From contig NZ_CP036266.1 of the NCBI RefSeq assembly GCF_007744075.1, forward strand, positions 4,325,748 to 4,389,747: DNA of 64,000 bases, given 5' to 3'. The notes below the pieces were generated by a model. That model had not been told where the DNA came from and did not search any database. It was given only the letters and a program-made list of their open reading frames with translations. This document shows, piece by piece, positions 1 through 9,505 of this stretch. Each line of letters starts with the position of its first letter. The first letter of the stretch is position 1. The translations under genes were made by a program, and so were the position numbers. This DNA comes from Gimesia chilikensis. Lineage in GTDB: Bacteria; Planctomycetota; Planctomycetia; Planctomycetales; Planctomycetaceae.

Positions 1-2526
1 TTCTGCCGCTCTTACAATTTTGAGCTGCAGGCGACCGCCGACGATAACGGTATCATTCTCTCGCTCGGGCCGCAGCACAGCTTTCCGCTGGAAAGCCTGT
101 TTTCGATGCTCAATACCAGCAACGTGCAACAGCTGTCCGAACAGGCCATTCTGGATCATCCCATGTTCCACGTCCGCTGGCGGTGGAATGTGACCCGCTC
201 CCTGCTCGTCTCCCGCATGCAGAACGGAAAAAAAGTTCCACCTCCGCTGCAGCGGTTTCGCGCCGAAGACCTTTTGACCGCCGTTTTCCCCCGACTGACC
301 GGCTGTCCGGAGAACGAGATCGGCGAGATTGTCCGCCCCGATCATATTCTCGTCGACCAGACACTCTATGACTGTCTTAACGAACAACTCGATATCGACG
401 GGCTCAAACAGGTCTTACTGGAAATTGAGCAGGACCAGATCAAGCTGATCCCCCGCGATACCCGGGAGCCGTCCCCCTTTTGTTATGAGCTTTTGAATTC
501 CAGCCCCTATACCTTCCTGGACGGGGGCGAAGCCCAGGAACGACGCGCCCGAGCCGTGGCAACGCGGCACACACTGTCTGTGGAAAGCGTGGAAGATCTG
601 GGACGTTTGTCGCCCGAGGCGATCGCGCAGGTCTGTCAGGAAGCGCAGCCCCTGGTTCGCAATGCAGACGAATTCCACGATGTCCTGCTGGGACGGATTC
701 ATCTTCCCATCAACCAGTGTCCCGACTGGGCCGACTGGTATCGGGAACTTGAAGCCACAGGACGCGCGACGACACTCACACGTGCGATTGACAATACAAT
801 TCCAAGTTGGGTAGCGACCGAACGACTGCCTGCAGCCCTGGCCGCTTTCCCCGATTCCTCACATGCACCGGCAGTCGAAGTTCCTGCAGGCGTACAGCAG
901 GAATGGGAGTCGACCGAGGCCCGCACGGCCATCATTCGGGGACTGCTGGATACCTGCGGCCCCCTGTCGGTGGCGGAGCTTGCGGATCTGGCTGGCATGA
1001 CCGAATCGCAAACCGAAGCGGCCCTGTATGCACTCGAAGGCGAAGGCTCTGCCATGCAGGGTTACTTCCGCGTTAAAGATCCAAACTGGGATCAGAGTGC
1101 AGCTGAGGGTCAGGAGCAGGCGGAAGTGAAAGAGTCAGACAACGTCGTCCCGCCCAAAGAATGGTGTCATCGCCGGCTGCTGTCCCGTATTCATCGTCTG
1201 ACGCTGCAGGGACTAAGGGCCCAGGTACAGCCTGTTGATCCCAGTGTGTTTATTCGTTATCTCACGCATCATCATGGACTGGCTGGCGGCGAGAAACGGA
1301 CCGGCACGAATGGTCTGTTCGAAGTACTCTCGATGCTGCAGGGGATCGACATCCCGGCGGTCTGCTGGGAACGGGATATCCTGCCGGCACGCCTTTCGAA
1401 CTATCAGAGCAGTCAGTTGGACGAACTCTGTTTCACCGGCGAGATTGGCTGGGGGCGACTCTATCCTCCCAAGCGCAACCCGGATCAGGGGAAACCGATG
1501 ACCGGCATCACCCGCAATGCGCCGGTGTCGTTCTTTCTCCGCGAGGATATCCCCTGGCTGACCTGTTTTAACCTGGTGCAGTCAGAGAGTGAATCAGAAG
1601 AATCCTGCCTGAGCAGCCCGGCACAGGAAGTACAGGAACTGTTGACCCAGCGTGGTGCCCTGTTTGCCACCGATCTGATGACGGCGACCGAGTCACTCCC
1701 TTCGCAGATCGCTGATTCACTAGGCGAACTGATTGCCCGCGGTCTGGTCACTTCAGACAGTTTTTCCGGCATGCGACAGTTTACGCAGGACCGCGCTACA
1801 CAGAAACGGCGTTCTTCGCGGAAATCGCGGATCGGTCTGGTCCGCAAACGTTCGACTCCCAACAACACCGGACGTTGGTCAATCTGGCGACGCGAGCCTG
1901 AGGAACCAATTGAAGAACGGGGACTCAAGCATTACGAAAATGTCGAACAGTGGGCGTGGCAGCTGCTCAGGCGGTGGGGCGTGGTATTCCGCGACCTGCT
2001 GATTCGTGAACCCGGTGCGCCGCGGTGGTTTGAACTGCTGCAGATCTTTCGTCGGCTCGAAGCCCGCGGTGAAATCCGCGGGGGGCGTTTTGTGACGGGC
2101 GTAGCTGGCGAGCAGTTTGCCATGTCGGGTACGATTCAGGAACTGAGAAAGTTACGGGATGAATCGGGCTGTGATGAACTGACGATTCTGTCCGCAGCCG
2201 ACCCTCTGAACCTGGTGGGCATTCTGACCAAAGACGCACGCGTTCCCAGCACGGCTCACAATCGCCTGGCTTACTGGAACGGAAACCTGATCGCCTACTC
2301 GAAGAGCGAAGAACTGTTCCTGGTAACCAAGGTCAACGACAAAATTAAACGGGAACTCGTGCTCGGCTTCGGGCTCCCCTTGCCCGCAGGATCCAGTCCG
2401 GAACAGAACACAGTCGAAGATGAAACGGACTCCTCAGACGAGTTGCAGACAGTCGAAGCAACAGAAACCGAGAGCCCGGTTGAAGAGTCGACGCCACGAA
2501 AATCACCTCGCCCCTCATTTCTCTAA
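1..2526 (+). CDS. Lhr-like DEAD/DEAH helicase, C-terminal part (5' truncated by window)
   Basis: The reading frame is open from the first base, so the gene begins upstream; 841 residues are visible. The first 170 or so residues resemble the DEAD/H-associated domain that follows the helicase core in Lhr-type ATP-dependent helicases, with stretches such as LGPQHSFPLESLFSML and HPMFHVRWRWNVTRSLL. The rest is winged-helix-like and Lhr C-terminal sequence. The last ~50 residues are acidic and Ser/Thr-rich and are probably disordered. The ATPase motifs are not in the window, so the helicase call rests on the C-terminal family match. Lhr proteins are 3'-5' nucleic-acid translocases linked to DNA repair. 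The next gene follows after 39 bases on the same strand. Confidence 0.75.
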   Translation, partial: FCRSYNFELQATADDNGIILSLGPQHSFPLESLFSMLNTSNVQQLSEQAILDHPMFHVRWRWNVTRSLLVSRMQNGKKVPPPLQRFRAEDLLTAVFPRLTGCPENEIGEIVRPDHILVDQTLYDCLNEQLDIDGLKQVLLEIEQDQIKLIPRDTREPSPFCYELLNSSPYTFLDGGEAQERRARAVATRHTLSVESVEDLGRLSPEAIAQVCQEAQPLVRNADEFHDVLLGRIHLPINQCPDWADWYRELEATGRATTLTRAIDNTIPSWVATERLPAALAAFPDSSHAPAVEVPAGVQQEWESTEARTAIIRGLLDTCGPLSVAELADLAGMTESQTEAALYALEGEGSAMQGYFRVKDPNWDQSAAEGQEQAEVKESDNVVPPKEWCHRRLLSRIHRLTLQGLRAQVQPVDPSVFIRYLTHHHGLAGGEKRTGTNGLFEVLSMLQGIDIPAVCWERDILPARLSNYQSSQLDELCFTGEIGWGRLYPPKRNPDQGKPMTGITRNAPVSFFLREDIPWLTCFNLVQSESESEESCLSSPAQEVQELLTQRGALFATDLMTATESLPSQIADSLGELIARGLVTSDSFSGMRQFTQDRATQKRRSSRKSRIGLVRKRSTPNNTGRWSIWRREPEEPIEERGLKHYENVEQWAWQLLRRWGVVFRDLLIREPGAPRWFELLQIFRRLEARGEIRGGRFVTGVAGEQFAMSGTIQELRKLRDESGCDELTILSAADPLNLVGILTKDARVPSTAHNRLAYWNGNLIAYSKSEELFLVTKVNDKIKRELVLGFGLPLPAGSSPEQNTVEDETDSSDELQTVEATETESPVEESTPRKSPRPSFL

Positions 2527-2565
2527 ACGCAGGAATGTCCCGGGGATTTTAATACGGAAGAGCGC

Positions 2566-5517
2566 ATGCGGAAATATGTCATCTACTTTGCCCTGATTTA
2601 CCTCATCACGGGACTGCTGCTCCCTGCTTCCCTGCCTGTCAGCCTTGTGCGTGCTGCGGAAACAGAGAAACCATCTGCGGTCGACGAACAGTTACAAACC
2701 GCTTACGAGCACCTGCAGCATGGGCGATACGCAGAGGCACGTGAATCTTATGTAGAGGTGGAGAAGAAGCTGGCTGACGTCTCTCCCCCAACCAGCGAGG
2801 CGCATTGGAAGCTGATGCAGGGCCTGATGCGGATTGACCTGGAGACGGGCGACACAGCAGCTGCATTCCGTCGCCTGGAAACCGCGTTGAAACAGGATCC
2901 GCGTCGCGCAGAACTGCAAGCCTGGGCCGCGAAACTTTATTTTGAGGCGGGGCAATATGAAGAGGCCGAAAAGCACGTCGCGACGGCGTTGACTCTGGAC
3001 GCCGATCAACCGCGGGCGCATCTGATACAGGCACACCTGCTCACCGAGGCAGGTAAGATTGAAGAAGCCAACGAAGCCTTCCGCTGGTTTGTCCGCTATT
3101 ATAATCGTGCTCAGCCGGAAGATGCCGAGACGCTGCTGATCATCGCGGACGGCGCAACGCAGTACGCACGCTGGAACAGCGTTTCGCAGATCTTTAATTT
3201 CGTGGTCAACACGCTCTGTCCGGATGCACTTAAAGATGATCCTCTGGCCTGGGAGGCGTCTTTCCTGAGCGGTTCCATCCTGCAGGAAAAGTACAATCGA
3301 CCACAGTCAGCCGAAGAATTTCAGGCGGCACTGACGACGAATTCGCAGGCTGCGCCGGTTTACGTCGCACTGGCAGAGACCGCGGTTGAAATTCGGGAGT
3401 TCGACACCAGCAGCGAACTGCTGGAAAAGGCCTTGAAGATCAACCCGCGTCTGCTCTCCGCTCTGTTGCTGAAATGTGACCTGGAACTGATCAACGGACA
3501 GTACCCACAGGCTCTGAAAACAGTTGCAGAAGCGGAAAAGGTTAATGCCCGCAGTCAGCTGGTGCTGGCACGGAAGGCGGCCTGCTTTCTGCTGCTGGAT
3601 GGTGTTCCCACCACCGACGAACTCAAGCCCTTCTTCGACAATACTGAAACGAAAACAAAACCAGCGGGAAAATCTTCCCGGTTTAATCAGCTATTGACTG
3701 ACCTGCTGGCAGAGAATCCCAAACCGGGCTACTTTCTGTTTGAGCTGGGGAACCTGCTCGAATTCAAACGGCAGTTCGCGTTTGCAGAATTTGCGTACCT
3801 GAAAACCAGGGAACTGATGCCGCAACTTTCCGGTCCTCAGACGTCCCTGGGAATGCTCTACATGCAGATGGGCCGGACAGATCTTGCTCAGGAAACCCTC
3901 AACGCTGCTTTCCAGGCCGACCCCTATCATGTACGGGTCAGCAACATGCGCAAGGTCCTGGGCGTACTGGAGTCATATGGCTCGATCGTGACCGATCATT
4001 TTGTAATCCGCTATGATTCGAAAGCCGATTATATCCTCGGACAGTACATGGCGGACTATCTGGAAGAGATCTACCCGGAGATGGTAGCGCAGTTTGGCTA
4101 CGAACCGCCGGGCAAAACGCAGTTTGAGATCTACCACGACGCCAAAGGGCTCTCAGCCCATCAGTGGTTCAGTGCGCGGATGATCGGTCTGCCCTGGATT
4201 CAGACGATTGGTGCCTCAACCGGTGCTGTCGTCGCGCTGACTTCTCCAACGGCCATGCAGGAACCGTTCAACTGGGCCAGTGTCCTGAAACACGAACTGG
4301 TGCATGTATTCACGCTGCAGCAGACGAAGTACAAAATCCCGCACTGGTTTACCGAAGCCCTGGCTGTTCGCAGTGAGAATTCAGCCCGACCGCAGAAGTT
4401 CAATCAACTGCTGGTCGAACGGGTTCCTAAAAATGAAATCTACAGTCTGGATGAACTGGACGGCGTCTTCGTCCGTCCTAAATCGTCCTCAAACTGGAAC
4501 TTCGCGTACTGCCAAAGTCTGCTTTGTGCTGACTTCATGGTGGCCGAATTCGGAGACGACGCACTGAAAAAGCTGCTGCTCTCCTATCAGGAGCAGGGAT
4601 CGACAGCGACCGCCATCCAGGATTGCTTCGGGATCAGTCAGGAAGAGTTCGAAAAACGTTACCATGCTTACCTCAAGAAGATTACTGCCTCGCTGAAGGG
4701 GTATCAGTCCGAGGAAGCAGACCTGAGCTTTCGCGAGCTTCAGAAGCAGTACGAAGCCAATCAGAGTGATCCGGATCTCGCGGGGAAATACGCGTATCGC
4801 CTGCTCCGCCTGCGTAAGAAAGGGGAAGCCCGCAGCATTGCCAGGAAAGTGCTGGAGACGCATCCCACTCAGGCCCAGGCGGCACTGACCATCGCGCAGC
4901 TGGAACTGCTGTCCGAAGATCTGGACTCGGCACTCGACGTTCTACAGAAACCGCTCTCCGTCAAAACACCAGACGTCGATGTGCTGAGTCTGGCCGGAAA
5001 GATCCTGCTGAAACAGACGAAGTTCGACGAAGCGCTGCCCGTTTACGAACAGGCTCATCAAACCTATCCTTACCAGACCGAATGGTTACAGGGGCTGTCG
5101 ATTATTTATCAGCAACAGAAGAAAGAGAAACAGCTGCAGGAGGCGCTGCTGAAGCTGGTGCACCTGGATCCCAACGATGAAACCAGTATGAAGCTGCTGA
5201 TGGAAGGCTACCGGAAACAGGGTGACCTGGAACAGGCACTGCGCTGGGGACAGGCGGCTTTACAGGTAGACGTGCTGGATCCGGAAACGCATCAGCAGCT
5301 TTCCGAAATCGCTTTGAAGCTGGACCGAATATCGGTTGCCATTCGCGAACTCAAGATGCTGCTGCACCTGCAGGAAGACAACGCTGAACAGCGTTACCTG
5401 CTTGCTAAAACACTGCTGGATGCAGGACAACGAGAGGCAGCCCGGACTGAGCTGGATCTGCTCTTAAAACAGAACCCCACACACGCCGAGGGGCTCAAAC
5501 TGAAACAGAAACTGTAA
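2566..5517 (+). CDS. Secreted TPR protein with central peptidase-MA-like zinc metallohydrolase domain
   Basis: 983 residues. A signal-peptide or anchor-like hydrophobic segment at residues 5-30 indicates export. N-terminal TPR-like repeats cover about 35-460. The central domain carries HELVH at residues 576-580 followed by WFTEALA, with Glu near 597. This HExxH plus downstream Glu arrangement is that of gluzincin metallopeptidases of the peptidase MA-like family. Further TPR repeats fill about 710-983 (for example the AQAALTIAQLELLSEDLDSA region). Known family: zinc-dependent hydrolases; the substrate cannot be inferred. The TPR arrays suggest a protein-protein scaffold in the periplasm or on the cell surface. 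The gene is co-directional with the preceding helicase. Confidence 0.75.
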   Translation: MRKYVIYFALIYLITGLLLPASLPVSLVRAAETEKPSAVDEQLQTAYEHLQHGRYAEARESYVEVEKKLADVSPPTSEAHWKLMQGLMRIDLETGDTAAAFRRLETALKQDPRRAELQAWAAKLYFEAGQYEEAEKHVATALTLDADQPRAHLIQAHLLTEAGKIEEANEAFRWFVRYYNRAQPEDAETLLIIADGATQYARWNSVSQIFNFVVNTLCPDALKDDPLAWEASFLSGSILQEKYNRPQSAEEFQAALTTNSQAAPVYVALAETAVEIREFDTSSELLEKALKINPRLLSALLLKCDLELINGQYPQALKTVAEAEKVNARSQLVLARKAACFLLLDGVPTTDELKPFFDNTETKTKPAGKSSRFNQLLTDLLAENPKPGYFLFELGNLLEFKRQFAFAEFAYLKTRELMPQLSGPQTSLGMLYMQMGRTDLAQETLNAAFQADPYHVRVSNMRKVLGVLESYGSIVTDHFVIRYDSKADYILGQYMADYLEEIYPEMVAQFGYEPPGKTQFEIYHDAKGLSAHQWFSARMIGLPWIQTIGASTGAVVALTSPTAMQEPFNWASVLKHELVHVFTLQQTKYKIPHWFTEALAVRSENSARPQKFNQLLVERVPKNEIYSLDELDGVFVRPKSSSNWNFAYCQSLLCADFMVAEFGDDALKKLLLSYQEQGSTATAIQDCFGISQEEFEKRYHAYLKKITASLKGYQSEEADLSFRELQKQYEANQSDPDLAGKYAYRLLRLRKKGEARSIARKVLETHPTQAQAALTIAQLELLSEDLDSALDVLQKPLSVKTPDVDVLSLAGKILLKQTKFDEALPVYEQAHQTYPYQTEWLQGLSIIYQQQKKEKQLQEALLKLVHLDPNDETSMKLLMEGYRKQGDLEQALRWGQAALQVDVLDPETHQQLSEIALKLDRISVAIRELKMLLHLQEDNAEQRYLLAKTLLDAGQREAARTELDLLLKQNPTHAEGLKLKQKL

Positions 5518-5579
5518 CACGCCCGACACGCATGGCGTATGATGATCATCATTTGAACTGACGCAGACAAGGAACCATT

Positions 5580-5948
5580 GTGACCAACGACCTCCCCCCC
5601 GCTTCGGAAACTTCCTCGACAGACGCAAACCCGCGGCAACCAGGCTTATCGGTTTCCCAGTTCCAGGCGGTGATTCATAAAATGTTTTTCGAGAAGGACC
5701 AGTCACGGGGGATCGAAGGCACGTTTATGTGGTTTATGGAAGAGGTCGGCGAACTCTCTTCTGCGCTGCGTGAAAACGACGATCCACAGAACCTGGAAGA
5801 GGAATTTGCAGATGTTCTGGCCTGGCTGGCGACCATGGCGAATGTGGCGGGTGTCGATCTGGAACAGGCCGTCAGTCGTAAATATGTCCAGGGATGTCCA
5901 CGGTGCAATCAGGCAGTGTGTACTTGTGATCTCTCCTGGAAGCCCTGA
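5580..5948 (+). CDS. MazG-like nucleotide pyrophosphohydrolase
   Basis: 122 residues, GTG start preceded by AAGGAACC at suitable spacing. The body contains WFMEEVGELSSALRE followed by NLEEEFADVLAWLATMANVAG. This is the EExxE...ExxD metal-binding helix pattern of the all-alpha NTP pyrophosphatase (MazG) superfamily. Such enzymes hydrolyse nucleoside triphosphates to monophosphate and pyrophosphate as house-cleaning. An unusual C-terminal tail, CPRCNQAVCTCDL, holds four cysteines and could bind a metal. It is shorter than classical two-domain MazG (~260 residues) and fits the single-domain MazG-like class. Substrate is unknown. Confidence 0.8.
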   Translation: MTNDLPPASETSSTDANPRQPGLSVSQFQAVIHKMFFEKDQSRGIEGTFMWFMEEVGELSSALRENDDPQNLEEEFADVLAWLATMANVAGVDLEQAVSRKYVQGCPRCNQAVCTCDLSWKP

Positions 5949-5988
5949 ATCGTAAATGTGAATATCGTAATGATTTGGGGCATAAAGA

Positions 5989-6018
5989 TTGACACTGCTT
6001 TATATCTGAATTTAGACT
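5989..6018 (+). promoter_or_regulatory. Candidate sigma-70-type promoter ahead of the ExbBD cluster
   Basis: TTGACA at 5989-5994 and TAGACT at 6013-6018 are separated by 18 bases. They lie in the AT-rich gap before the 6095 gene and would give a 5' leader of about 70 bases. The -35 box is a perfect consensus and the -10 box is a partial match. No other comparable promoter was noticed between here and 19.3 kb, where gene gaps are small, so this may drive the whole cluster. Inference from sequence only. Confidence 0.45.
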
Positions 6019-6094
6019 GGAGAGATGCGGAGAAGTTTCGGCTTCTTTCTCCTGTCAGCAATATTCTCTCATCTCAGATTGCTAACGCATCAAC

Positions 6095-7873
6095 ATGGAA
6101 AATCATTGCGCCTTAATCAGACGGAATGCGAGCCCGCACCGTACCAGCCTGACTGGTATCTGGTGCCTCTGTACTTTCCTTCTGCTCGCGTGCTTTGCCG
6201 AGCAGGCAGCAGCCCAACCTCCTCAGGCGGAGATTGACGCCGCCATCAAACGCGGAGTTGCTTTCCTCAAAAAGAAGCCCGACTATGGCCGGAGCGGCAT
6301 GAATGCCTTTGTGGCATACACGCTGTTGAAAACGGGTGAATCCCCCGACTCCCCTTACATCCAGAACTGCCTGAAAAACATCATGGCAGATCATAACCAG
6401 AAGAATTCCGACGGCGAAATCGTTTATACTCCGGGCGGAGATTACAATTACACTGCCGGCGTGCAGCTGATGGTGTTCGAAGCGATCAGCCCGGAAAAGT
6501 ATCATAATGAAATCAAGACCACGGTTGATTTTCTGATCAAGACCCAGCAGCCAGCCGGCAGCTGGTATTATCCACAGCAGGAACCCAATAATGGCGACAC
6601 CAGTATCACGCAGTATGCGATTCTGGGGCTCTGGGCTGCGGAACGGGCCGGGGTAATGATTCCCACCCGCGTCTGGGACAATGCCGCCCGCTGGCATCTG
6701 ACAACCCAACTGCCAAATGGCGGATTTGGATATCATCCCGGGGGCCAGACAGACCGGGGTGCCAAACACACGATGGGTGTGGCGGGGACCGGCAGTATGT
6801 ATGTGATTTCCCGCCAGTTGTATCCCAACGGACAGCCCCGCACCGCGCCGACCACCGGTAAGGAAGGCGAGCCTAAAAAGAAATTCGGTTTCCTGGAAAA
6901 AGTGAACCTCACCGAAAAAGATAAAGAGGGTGAGGAGAACCTGTTCACAAAACCGACCATTGCCCTGTCAGCGCTTGAGACCGGCAAAACTCGAGGCGCG
7001 AACTGGGTCGTCAACAATTACAATTATCGTAACCCGACCGGCTGGCCCAACTATTATCTGTACGGGATCGAACGTCTGGCCGCTTTGGCCGATGCGAAAA
7101 AACTGGGGCCTCACGACTGGTACGCCGACGGTGCACGACACCTGTTGATGATGCAACTGGAGGATGGTAGCTGGAAAGGTTCGGGAAATATCGATGCAGC
7201 GACCTGCCTGGCAATCATATTTCTGGCCAAGGCAACCGTGAAAACCATTGACCGCAAGTATAAGCCCGATCCGGTAGGCTCCGGTCTGCTGGCCGGGGGA
7301 CGGGGACTGCCCAAGAACCTGGCCGAGGTTCAGATGCGGAATGGTAAGGTGGAAAGCAAAACCCTGTCTGGAGATCTCAGCGAACTGCTGGCCCAGCTCG
7401 AAGATCCGGCAACTGCGGATCTGGACACAACCCAGGAAACGCTGGTCGAAACAATTACCATCGGGAACCGGGAAGATCTGATCAAACAGAAAGACCGGGT
7501 CTTGAAACTGATTGATGCCCGCTCTCCGGATGTCAGGCGGACTGCTGTCTGGGCACTGGCACGAACCAATGACTTTCGTATGGCTCCCTATCTGATTCGA
7601 TCATTGAAAGATCCGGATCTGAGTGTGCGGATCGAGGCGAGGAACGGTCTCTGCACCCTCAGCCGAAAAATCCGGGGACTGGGGATGCCCGAAGATCCCC
7701 TGGCCGATGTGCCGGAAGACCTGACAAAAGAAGAACGCGTGATCATCGCCGATCAATGGGCCGATGAAGCCACCCGACGCTGGCAGAAATGGTACAACAG
7801 CGTGAAACCCTTTGATGAAATATTCAACCTCTACGAAGTTCTCGACCAGCTCCCCAAGTCAAAGTCCAAATAA
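6095..7873 (+). CDS. Secreted prenyltransferase/squalene-oxidase-like repeat protein with C-terminal HEAT-like region
   Basis: 592 residues. An N-terminal hydrophobic stretch (about 18-40, ending in EQAAAQPP) looks like a signal peptide. Residues about 45-390 contain alpha/alpha-barrel repeats with signatures such as VAFLKKK, DFLIKTQQPAGSWYYP and LLMMQLEDGSWKGSGN. These resemble the QW-type repeats of the prenyltransferase/squalene oxidase superfamily, but the DxDD cyclase motif was not seen, so a binding rather than catalytic role is likely. Residues about 455-540 read as HEAT-like repeats (SPDVRRTAVWALA, DPDLSVRIEARNGL). The start has no obvious ribosome binding site. It is the first gene of the 6.1-19.3 kb cluster and lies 35 bases before the next gene. 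Confidence 0.65.
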   Translation: MENHCALIRRNASPHRTSLTGIWCLCTFLLLACFAEQAAAQPPQAEIDAAIKRGVAFLKKKPDYGRSGMNAFVAYTLLKTGESPDSPYIQNCLKNIMADHNQKNSDGEIVYTPGGDYNYTAGVQLMVFEAISPEKYHNEIKTTVDFLIKTQQPAGSWYYPQQEPNNGDTSITQYAILGLWAAERAGVMIPTRVWDNAARWHLTTQLPNGGFGYHPGGQTDRGAKHTMGVAGTGSMYVISRQLYPNGQPRTAPTTGKEGEPKKKFGFLEKVNLTEKDKEGEENLFTKPTIALSALETGKTRGANWVVNNYNYRNPTGWPNYYLYGIERLAALADAKKLGPHDWYADGARHLLMMQLEDGSWKGSGNIDAATCLAIIFLAKATVKTIDRKYKPDPVGSGLLAGGRGLPKNLAEVQMRNGKVESKTLSGDLSELLAQLEDPATADLDTTQETLVETITIGNREDLIKQKDRVLKLIDARSPDVRRTAVWALARTNDFRMAPYLIRSLKDPDLSVRIEARNGLCTLSRKIRGLGMPEDPLADVPEDLTKEERVIIADQWADEATRRWQKWYNSVKPFDEIFNLYEVLDQLPKSKSK

Positions 7874-7908
7874 CCACCAATAGAAAACTCAGAGGATACT
7901 TTAGTACG

Positions 7909-8808
7909 ATGGCCCAGAGCACATCACAAACCGATCACCGTAAATCGCCGGTCATGCGGGTCACCCAGTATGACCAGGTGAGTTCATCGTTGATCGCGGT
8001 TGTGCTGGCGTTGATCGTGGCGGTCCTCTGGCTCTCGATTGTCTGGTTTACCAATCGCCTCCCCCAGACAGAAAACGAGGTCGCCTTGGAAATGGTGGAC
8101 CTGGCGGGTGGAGCCGAGGATGGATCGCCGGATGAAGAGCTGCTGGTGGAATCCCCGGAAGACCCCGTGGATGATCCCTCACAGATCGACACGCCGACCG
8201 AAGAGAACCAGGTCGAGGAAATGCTGGACAGTGTAGTCGAACTGTCTGACAAGGCGACTCAGCAGGTACAGCAACAGATGCAGACCGACCTGACCAACTC
8301 CGGGAAAGTCGGTAGTGCCGCGGGTACGGGAAAGCGGGCCCTGGGTTTCGGTCCGGGCAAGAAGGGATTACCCCGCGAACAGCGCTGGTTCATCAAGTTT
8401 TCCGACCGAGGATCTCTAATCGATTACGCCAGCCAGCTGGACTACTTCAAAATCGAGCTTGGCGCCCTGCTGCGTAATGGCAAGATGGTCTATCTCTCAA
8501 ATGTTTCTTCCGAAAAACCGACCAGCCGAACGGCCACTTCGGGTGAAGATGAGAAGCGACTGTATATGACCTGGCAGGGAGGCGAACGTCGCACCAGTGA
8601 CCTGAGCCTGTTCAAAAAAGCGGGCTACGATGTGACCGGGGCGATCCTGTTTCATTTCTACCCCAAAGAGGCCGAAAACCGACTCCTGCTCCTGGAGAAA
8701 AAATACCGAGATAAAAAATTCGACGAAATCCGGCGTACCTATTTTACTGTACGTGGTAATCGTGGCAGCTACGATTTTGAAGTGACCCGTCAAACTTATT
8801 TCCGATAA
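7909..8808 (+). CDS. Single-pass membrane protein of unknown function, Exb-cluster member
   Basis: 299 residues. A short basic N-terminus is followed by one transmembrane helix at about 26-48 (SLIAVVLALIVAVLWLSIVW), then an acidic Pro/Glu/Asp-rich linker to about 115 and a globular C-terminal domain. This topology (cytosolic N-tip, one helix, charged linker, periplasmic domain) resembles TonB/TolA-like energy transducers. No TonB-box-binding motif was recognised, so that is inference from topology and from its place 20 bases before ExbB. Function is unassigned. Confidence 0.6.
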   Translation: MAQSTSQTDHRKSPVMRVTQYDQVSSSLIAVVLALIVAVLWLSIVWFTNRLPQTENEVALEMVDLAGGAEDGSPDEELLVESPEDPVDDPSQIDTPTEENQVEEMLDSVVELSDKATQQVQQQMQTDLTNSGKVGSAAGTGKRALGFGPGKKGLPREQRWFIKFSDRGSLIDYASQLDYFKIELGALLRNGKMVYLSNVSSEKPTSRTATSGEDEKRLYMTWQGGERRTSDLSLFKKAGYDVTGAILFHFYPKEAENRLLLLEKKYRDKKFDEIRRTYFTVRGNRGSYDFEVTRQTYFR

Positions 8809-8828
8809 CGAGTGCAAAGCAGGCATCC

Positions 8829-9485
8829 ATGAACTACTCACTAGCTCCGATTTTAAACGCAGCCGGGATCGCCATCTATGTCGCCCTGGGTCTAACGGCC
8901 CTGTATGGCGTCTTCTGTGTGATTCTACTCGTCCGCCAGATCGCGCAGAAGCGATTCCTGACCCAGAACGCGGCCAATGAATTCCTCGACCAGGTCCATG
9001 AAGACATCGAACGGAAAGATTACGAAGCGGTTGTGAATCTCTGCGATTCGCCTCCTTACTGGAGCAAAGCGGTACCCCAGCTGATTCTGGTTGCCATGGC
9101 GAATATGGAACGCCCGGCCAAAAAGCTGCGACAGCTGCTCGCGGAGAAATTCGAACGTGACATTCTGGCCGACCTCGAATACCGCATGTCCTGGATCAGC
9201 ACGATCGTCAAGAGTGCCCCGATGCTCGGGCTGCTGGGAACCGTGATCGGGATGATCAACGCCTTCGACAAGATCGGCAACATGCAGGAATCGGGGGGCG
9301 ATCCGAGCCAGCTGGCGGGCGAGATCAGCTTCGCGCTGTTCACAACCGCCGCGGGTCTGTCGGTCGCGATTCCGCTGGTGATGGCCGGCGCTTTAATCCA
9401 TATCCGCATCGCTAAACTGCAAGACTCGGTGCAGGAACACACGGGTGAGTTTCTGGATATTCTGGAAGCCTCACGTAAGTCCTGA
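8829..9485 (+). CDS. MotA/TolQ/ExbB family proton channel protein
   Basis: 218 residues with three hydrophobic segments at about 13-38, 127-150 and 163-190. The segment SAPMLGLLGTVIGMINAF followed by ISFALFTTAAGLSVAIPLVM is the hallmark of the MotA/TolQ/ExbB proton channel domain. These proteins form a pentameric inner-membrane channel around ExbD/TolR dimers and turn proton motive force into mechanical work on an envelope partner. The two following genes are ExbD-type, separated by 20 and 55 bases, which supports a complete Exb-like motor here. Confidence 0.9.
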   Translation: MNYSLAPILNAAGIAIYVALGLTALYGVFCVILLVRQIAQKRFLTQNAANEFLDQVHEDIERKDYEAVVNLCDSPPYWSKAVPQLILVAMANMERPAKKLRQLLAEKFERDILADLEYRMSWISTIVKSAPMLGLLGTVIGMINAFDKIGNMQESGGDPSQLAGEISFALFTTAAGLSVAIPLVMAGALIHIRIAKLQDSVQEHTGEFLDILEASRKS

Positions 9486-9505
9486 ATCGAGAAGGTGACG
9501 GGCGC

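Noticed and set aside
6025-6237. 70-codon open frame with GGAG close upstream and a hydrophobic start
   Set aside because: It overlaps the 6095 gene in another frame, the ribosome-site spacing is too short, and the sequence after residue 20 looks random. It might be a leader peptide but nothing supports that.
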